This document shows positions 6,710 to 10,000 of a DNA stretch of 10,000 nt, in pieces. Under the pieces are notes generated by a model. The model saw only the letters and a program-made list of their open reading frames with translations. It was not told the DNA's origin and made no database searches. This stretch comes from Rheinheimera sp. (GTDB lineage Bacteria > Pseudomonadota > Gammaproteobacteria > Enterobacterales > Alteromonadaceae): assembly GCF_020217005.1 (NCBI RefSeq), contig NZ_JAIWOI010000256.1, positions 1-10,000 of the forward strand, in the 5' to 3' direction. The translations under genes were made by a program, and so were the position numbers. The number at the start of each line of letters is the position of its first letter. Position 1 is the stretch's first letter.

Positions 6710-7912
6710 ATGAGCTATTTGCCACAAATTAAAATACCAGCCACTTATATCCGTGGTGGCACCAGCAAAGGTGTGTTTTTCCGCTTGCAGGATTTACCCC
6801 AAGTAGCCCAAACCGCAGGAGCAGCGCGTGATGCGCTGCTGCTCAGAGTGATTGGCAGCCCGGACCCTTATGGCAAACAAATTGATGGTATGGGTGGTGC
6901 TACCTCCAGTACCAGTAAAACCGTAATTTTGTCGAAAAGCCAGCAGCCGGATCATGATGTGGATTACCTCTTTGGTCAGGTATCTATTGATAAAGCTTTT
7001 GTCGACTGGAGCGGGAACTGCGGCAATTTATCAGCAGCTGTGGGCTCTTTTGCCATCAGTGCAGGTTTAGTCGATGCCAGTCGTATTGTTGCCGATGGCA
7101 AAACCACTGTACGGATTTGGCAGGCCAATATCGGCAAAACCATTATTGCCCATGTGCCTATGCTAAACGGAGAAGTGCAGGAAAGTGGCGATTTTGAACT
7201 GGATGGTGTGACTTTCCCTGCTGCGGAAGTGCAACTGGAGTTTATCGACCCGGCCGCCGATGAAGACGGAGAGGGCGGCGGCTCTATGTTCCCAACCGGC
7301 AATTTAGTGGACGATTTGGACGTGCCTGGTGTCGGCACTTTCAAAGCCACACTGATTAATGCCGGTATTCCGACTATTTTCGTCAATGCCGCAGATATTG
7401 GTTACACAGGCACAGAGCTGCAGGACGCTATTAACAGCGATATTCAAGCTTTGACGATGTTTGAAACTATCCGGGCCTATGGCGCTGTGAAAATGGGTTT
7501 GATATCGCATATAGACGAAGCGAAAACCCGTCAGCATACGCCAAAGATTGCTTTTGTTGCGCCAGCCACAGACTATATCTCGTCCAGTGGTAAAGCTGTG
7601 ACTACAGGCGATATGGATTTGGTGGTGCGGGCTTTATCTATGGGTAAATTACATCACGCCATGATGGGCACAGCCGCTGTGGCCATTGGCACTGCAGCTG
7701 CTATTCCGGGTACTTTAGTCAATCTGGCGGCTGGTGGTGTCAAACGTAAAGCAGTACGTTTTGGTCATCCGTCCGGCACTTTACGGGTCGGAGCTGAAGC
7801 TGCCCAGGTCTCTGGTGAATGGAAAGTTACCAAAGCCATTATGAGTCGCAGTGCCCGGGTCTTAATGGAAGGTTGGGTACGGGTGCCTGCAGATACATTC
7901 AGCCTTGATTAA
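6710..7912 (+). CDS. prpF: 2-methyl-aconitate cis-trans isomerase
   Basis: A 400-residue cytosolic enzyme of the diaminopimelate-epimerase fold. It isomerises 2-methyl-trans-aconitate made by AcnD to the cis isomer, which a housekeeping aconitase can hydrate. Visible family marks are IRGGTSKGVFF (15-25), GMGGATSSTSK ending at K70, and SGNCGNLSAAVG with C104. By alignment from memory, K70 and C104 match K73 and C107 discussed for the Shewanella oneidensis enzyme. A second-half glycine-rich segment (MMGTAAVAIGTAAAIPGT) and FGHPSG near the C-terminus are also typical. It starts 17 bp after acnD, with AGGGA at 6697-6701 eight bases before the ATG, so the two genes are cotranscribed. It is the last gene of the operon. 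Confidence 0.95.
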   Translation: MSYLPQIKIPATYIRGGTSKGVFFRLQDLPQVAQTAGAARDALLLRVIGSPDPYGKQIDGMGGATSSTSKTVILSKSQQPDHDVDYLFGQVSIDKAFVDWSGNCGNLSAAVGSFAISAGLVDASRIVADGKTTVRIWQANIGKTIIAHVPMLNGEVQESGDFELDGVTFPAAEVQLEFIDPAADEDGEGGGSMFPTGNLVDDLDVPGVGTFKATLINAGIPTIFVNAADIGYTGTELQDAINSDIQALTMFETIRAYGAVKMGLISHIDEAKTRQHTPKIAFVAPATDYISSSGKAVTTGDMDLVVRALSMGKLHHAMMGTAAVAIGTAAAIPGTLVNLAAGGVKRKAVRFGHPSGTLRVGAEAAQVSGEWKVTKAIMSRSARVLMEGWVRVPADTFSLD

Positions 7913-7920
7913 ATGCTAAA

Positions 7921-7964
7921 AATGATAAGTTCGTCTGACTGTAGCTTAATTACAACTTATTATT
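7921..7964 (+). terminator. AT-rich inverted repeat after prpF, possible operon end
   Basis: AATGATAAGTT (7921-7931) pairs with AACTTATTATT (7954-7964), 11 pairs with one G-T wobble, around a 22-base loop. It starts eight bases after the prpF stop. The stem is AT-rich and no T run follows, so it is not a classic rho-independent terminator. It may be only a weak 3'-end structure. Confidence 0.25.
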
Positions 7965-7986
7965 CCAGTATAAATAAGTAGCTATG

Positions 7987-8015
7987 TTGAAAAGACTAGT
8001 TATTCTCTGTAGATT
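7987..8015 (+). promoter_or_regulatory. Candidate promoter for the small secreted protein gene
   Basis: TTGAAA (7987-7992) and TAGATT (8010-8015) are 17 bp apart, giving five and four of six matches to the consensus hexamers. Transcription would begin near 8022, about 30 bases before the ATG at 8053. The region is AT-rich as expected, so chance matches are possible. Confidence 0.35.
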
Positions 8016-8052
8016 GATTATCGAATTTACGATTTTTTTGGGGGAGTCTTAG

Positions 8053-8457
8053 ATGAAGAAGTTAGGTTACAGCCTGTTTGCCGCCTTATGTTTAAGTTCA
8101 GCAACACTGTCTACTGCCGTGAAAGCTGAAACAGTGGACTACCAGTATCTGACCGTAGCCGGTTATCTGAATTTTTATTTGCTAAATTTAAATGCCTGTG
8201 AAGATTATCATCCGGAAATTCGCCAACAGGCTTACGATGCGGAAAAGCAGCTCTATCCTTGGCTGGTTAAGTTAGAGCAAAAATTAAAAGGTGCAGATGC
8301 GGACAACAAAACCTTGTCTGATGTAGTACAGAAACGCCGCGAAGCGCTTAATCTGCAAATTGCCGAAGGTGATTTTACTCTGGATCACTGCAAAGCCATT
8401 GTGAAGATTTTATCTGCAGATGGTTTAGATCAAACGCTGTTAAAAAGCCTGAACTAA
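8053..8457 (+). CDS. Small secreted protein of unknown function
   Basis: A 134-residue protein that I do not recognise. The N-terminus is a clear Sec signal peptide: MKK, a hydrophobic core to about residue 20, and a likely signal peptidase I site after VKA at residue 25. The mature part is about 109 residues, probably mostly helical, with a charged stretch KLEQKLKGADADNK (73-86) and exactly two cysteines (C49 in NACEDYHPE and C113 in DHCKAIV) that could form one disulfide in the periplasm. There is no lipobox and no membrane segment after the signal. The start is well supported by GGGGAG at 8041-8046, six bases before the ATG. It has its own promoter candidate and a strong terminator, so it looks like an independent unit. 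Any link to propionate metabolism is unproven. Confidence 0.8.
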   Translation: MKKLGYSLFAALCLSSATLSTAVKAETVDYQYLTVAGYLNFYLLNLNACEDYHPEIRQQAYDAEKQLYPWLVKLEQKLKGADADNKTLSDVVQKRREALNLQIAEGDFTLDHCKAIVKILSADGLDQTLLKSLN

Positions 8458-8490
8458 AGCCTGTAAACAAACTTTTATATCCGTGTTTTG

Positions 8491-8526
8491 AAAAACCACT
8501 TGTCTCAGCCCGAGCAGGTGGTTTTT
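8491..8526 (+). terminator. Rho-independent terminator after the secreted protein gene
   Basis: AAAAACCACTTG (8491-8502) pairs with CAGGTGGTTTTT (8515-8526), 12 pairs with one G-T wobble. The inner CTC/GAG can extend the stem. The right arm ends in TTTTT, and the A run on the left gives U-rich ends on both strands, so it could work in both directions. It is the clearest terminator in the window. Confidence 0.85.
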
Positions 8527-8570
8527 GCTTTTAACTCAAGCTTCGCCGCTGATTTGTTCCGGTGCCTGTG

Positions 8571-9065
8571 ATGTCTATTTATACTTTATCTGCTAAAGAC
8601 GTACCACAACTGATGTTGGTGCAAAAAGACTGTTATAACGAAGAGCTGGTTGAGTCAGTAGCTGTAATGGCTGCACGTATTGGCGCTTTTCAACATAGCT
8701 GCTGGGGTTATTTTGTCGATCAATTAATGGCTGGCTATCTGCTGGCTTATCCTTCTGTGCTTGGCAATATTACTCCTTTAGCTGCAGATTTTCCTTCATA
8801 TCAAAAACCCGATTGCCTTTACTTGCATGATATGGCGATTTCCAGTCATTTCCGTGGGCAGTCGTTAGCACCAAAGTTACTGCTTCATGCTCAGAAAGAA
8901 GCTCAGAAGATGGGGTTAAACGCTATGGCTTTAGTCGCAGTGCAGGGAGCTGAAGCCTATTGGGCTAAACAAGGTTTTGTTAAAGTGACAGATATCTGTT
9001 TAAAACAGCAGGCTATTTTGGATACATATTTACCTGAAATAGCCTGCTATATGATCAAAACATAA
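8571..9065 (+). CDS. GNAT-family N-acetyltransferase
   Basis: A 164-residue cytosolic protein of the GNAT fold, which moves an acetyl group from acetyl-CoA to an amine; the substrate cannot be told from sequence. The acetyl-CoA-binding motif A is visible as YLHDMAISSHFRGQSLAPKL, with the pyrophosphate loop R95-G96-Q97-S98-L99-A100 followed by the long helix PKLLLHAQKEAQKMG. Motif B is AEAYWAKQGFVKV (128-139), typical of the family's C-terminal strand and helix. I chose the ATG at 8571. In-frame GTG codons at 8562 and 8568 would add three residues or one. No good ribosome-binding site is seen for any of them. The gene follows a strong terminator, so it needs its own promoter. It converges with the patatin gene, 19 bp apart. 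Confidence 0.8.
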   Translation: MSIYTLSAKDVPQLMLVQKDCYNEELVESVAVMAARIGAFQHSCWGYFVDQLMAGYLLAYPSVLGNITPLAADFPSYQKPDCLYLHDMAISSHFRGQSLAPKLLLHAQKEAQKMGLNAMALVAVQGAEAYWAKQGFVKVTDICLKQQAILDTYLPEIACYMIKT

Positions 9066-9084
9066 AATGAGTTTTGAGCAGTTT

Positions 9085-10000
9085 TTAGATCTGTTCCAGC
9101 AAATAATTGCCGGATTTTAAATCGTCCGCCAGTTCTTTTGACCGTTCCAGTACAGTAGCCCAATAAGCAAGACGCTGCTCGTCCGTTAGTTTGTCAAAGT
9201 CTTTACGGTCAGGAATTTTACTGTATGGCAATGATTTTACCCAGGATTCGGCTGGACAAAGCAGGATCATCTTATCCATTTGGGCTGATTTGGCTCGTCG
9301 CCATGGTAAAGATTTATCAAACCAGCCAGGGATCAGATAGGGATAAAAGTGTGGATATAAAATCAGGCCTTGTTGCTGATATGGCAATGACAGATGGTAA
9401 TCCAGCAAACCTCCGTCCATATACAAACCTTTAGGTAGACCAACCGGGTCTTTTACCGGGTGCATCACCATAGGAATAGAACCTGAAGCCAACAAACTGG
9501 CTTTAAAGTTCTCTATAGTCAGTGGGTAAGCTTCATGTGGCACATGCTGCAATAAGCCCCCATTACTGTGGTTTTGCATCACCACTCTTTTGTAGAACTT
9601 TTGCAGCAAAGCTGGTTTGAGCAGATTTGCGCCTGCGGCTAATAATAACCGTCGTAGTTGCGCGCTTTTACGCTCAGATTTTCTTATTTTAACCTCGCGG
9701 GCCGCGATAAAATTCAGTTGTAATACAGGGTTATTCAGCACCTGTAAAATATGTTGCTCTGAGGGAAATACGTGATCCAGTACTGAAGCAGAGGTTGAAG
9801 TAATTTGATCAATACTGGCTTTAGCCGGAAAACATAAGCTGCTGTAAGCTCTGGCAAATCGTTCTGTTGCTGCAACAGGGTCCTGCTGAGTAACACAAGC
9901 AAAACGCCAGGCTCCAGCTGAGCTACCAACTAAAGATAAAGCGGTAGTTCTGTCTTTAAAAAATTCACCAAACAAATACTGATCTAAACCGTAGAGGCAA
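9085..10000 (-). CDS. Patatin-like phospholipase, 5' end outside the window
   Basis: The 3' part of a patatin-family serine lipid acyl hydrolase, read on the minus strand. The nucleophile elbow is GSSAG, with the Ser codon at 9921-9919. The catalytic Asp is in MDGGLLDYHL (codon 9417-9415), the DGG form of the Ser-Asp dyad. A TTG at 9975 could be taken as a start, but the frame remains open upstream to the edge of the window (CLYGLDQYLFGEFF). The glycine-rich oxyanion loop that patatins place ahead of the nucleophile is missing here. The real start therefore lies beyond 10000. About 305 residues are visible. The C-terminal half has a basic, aromatic segment (PHFYPYLIPGWFDKSLPW) and no signal or membrane helix. 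Substrate is unknown; phospholipids are the family norm. It ends 19 bp from the convergent GNAT gene with no clear terminator between them. Confidence 0.82.
   Translation of the reverse strand, partial: CLYGLDQYLFGEFFKDRTTALSLVGSSAGAWRFACVTQQDPVAATERFARAYSSLCFPAKASIDQITSTSASVLDHVFPSEQHILQVLNNPVLQLNFIAAREVKIRKSERKSAQLRRLLLAAGANLLKPALLQKFYKRVVMQNHSNGGLLQHVPHEAYPLTIENFKASLLASGSIPMVMHPVKDPVGLPKGLYMDGGLLDYHLSLPYQQQGLILYPHFYPYLIPGWFDKSLPWRRAKSAQMDKMILLCPAESWVKSLPYSKIPDRKDFDKLTDEQRLAYWATVLERSKELADDLKSGNYLLEQI

Noticed and set aside
9973..9975. TTG at 9975 as the start of the patatin-like gene
   Set aside because: The frame stays open to the window edge, and the protein would begin only 18 residues before the catalytic serine, without the family's oxyanion loop. 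The gene is cut by the window.
1..10000. CRISPR arrays, tRNA or rRNA genes, insertion sequences, phage or defence genes
   Set aside because: No regularly spaced repeats, no tRNA-like cloverleaf, no transposase or integrase, and no defence-type domain was seen in any credible frame.

Overview
The window reads as chromosomal DNA of a gammaproteobacterium, most likely an Alteromonadales-type marine or freshwater organism (Rheinheimera or Shewanella-like). The reasons are the AcnD/PrpF form of the methylcitrate pathway under a GntR-type regulator, the moderate GC content, and the close packing of genes. The genus is an inference from recalled protein similarity, not a database result.

Layout. 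Positions 1-204 are an upstream flank with a good sigma-70 promoter candidate, leading into a six-helix DUF4386-type membrane protein (205-921) that ends in a strong hairpin. Positions 922-1128 form the control region of the main operon: a promoter candidate (1068-1096) flanked by two perfect GTCGAC-centred palindromes. From 1129 to 7912 runs a five-gene methylcitrate operon on the + strand: GntR/FCD regulator, prpB, prpC, acnD, prpF. A 190-bp gap between prpC and acnD holds a structured, repeat-like element and a second small terminator-like hairpin. Downstream are a small secreted protein of unknown function (8053-8457) with a clear rho-independent terminator, a GNAT acetyltransferase (8571-9065), and, converging on it from the minus strand, a patatin-like phospholipase whose 5' end lies beyond the window edge.

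How the genes work together. Propionyl-CoA and oxaloacetate are condensed to 2-methylcitrate by PrpC. AcnD (Fe-S) dehydrates it, and PrpF isomerises the resulting 2-methyl-trans-aconitate to the cis form. A housekeeping aconitase (AcnB, not in this window) is expected to hydrate it to 2-methylisocitrate, and PrpB cleaves that to pyruvate and succinate. No prpD and no prpE are present here. The GntR protein probably represses its own operon through the two palindromes and is released by a pathway intermediate.

Most of the window is a recognisable catabolic operon. I found no evidence of a wholly new system. The parts that merit a second look are the paired operators with one sitting where a ribosome-binding site should be, the structured intergenic element between prpC and acnD, and the uncharacterised secreted protein.
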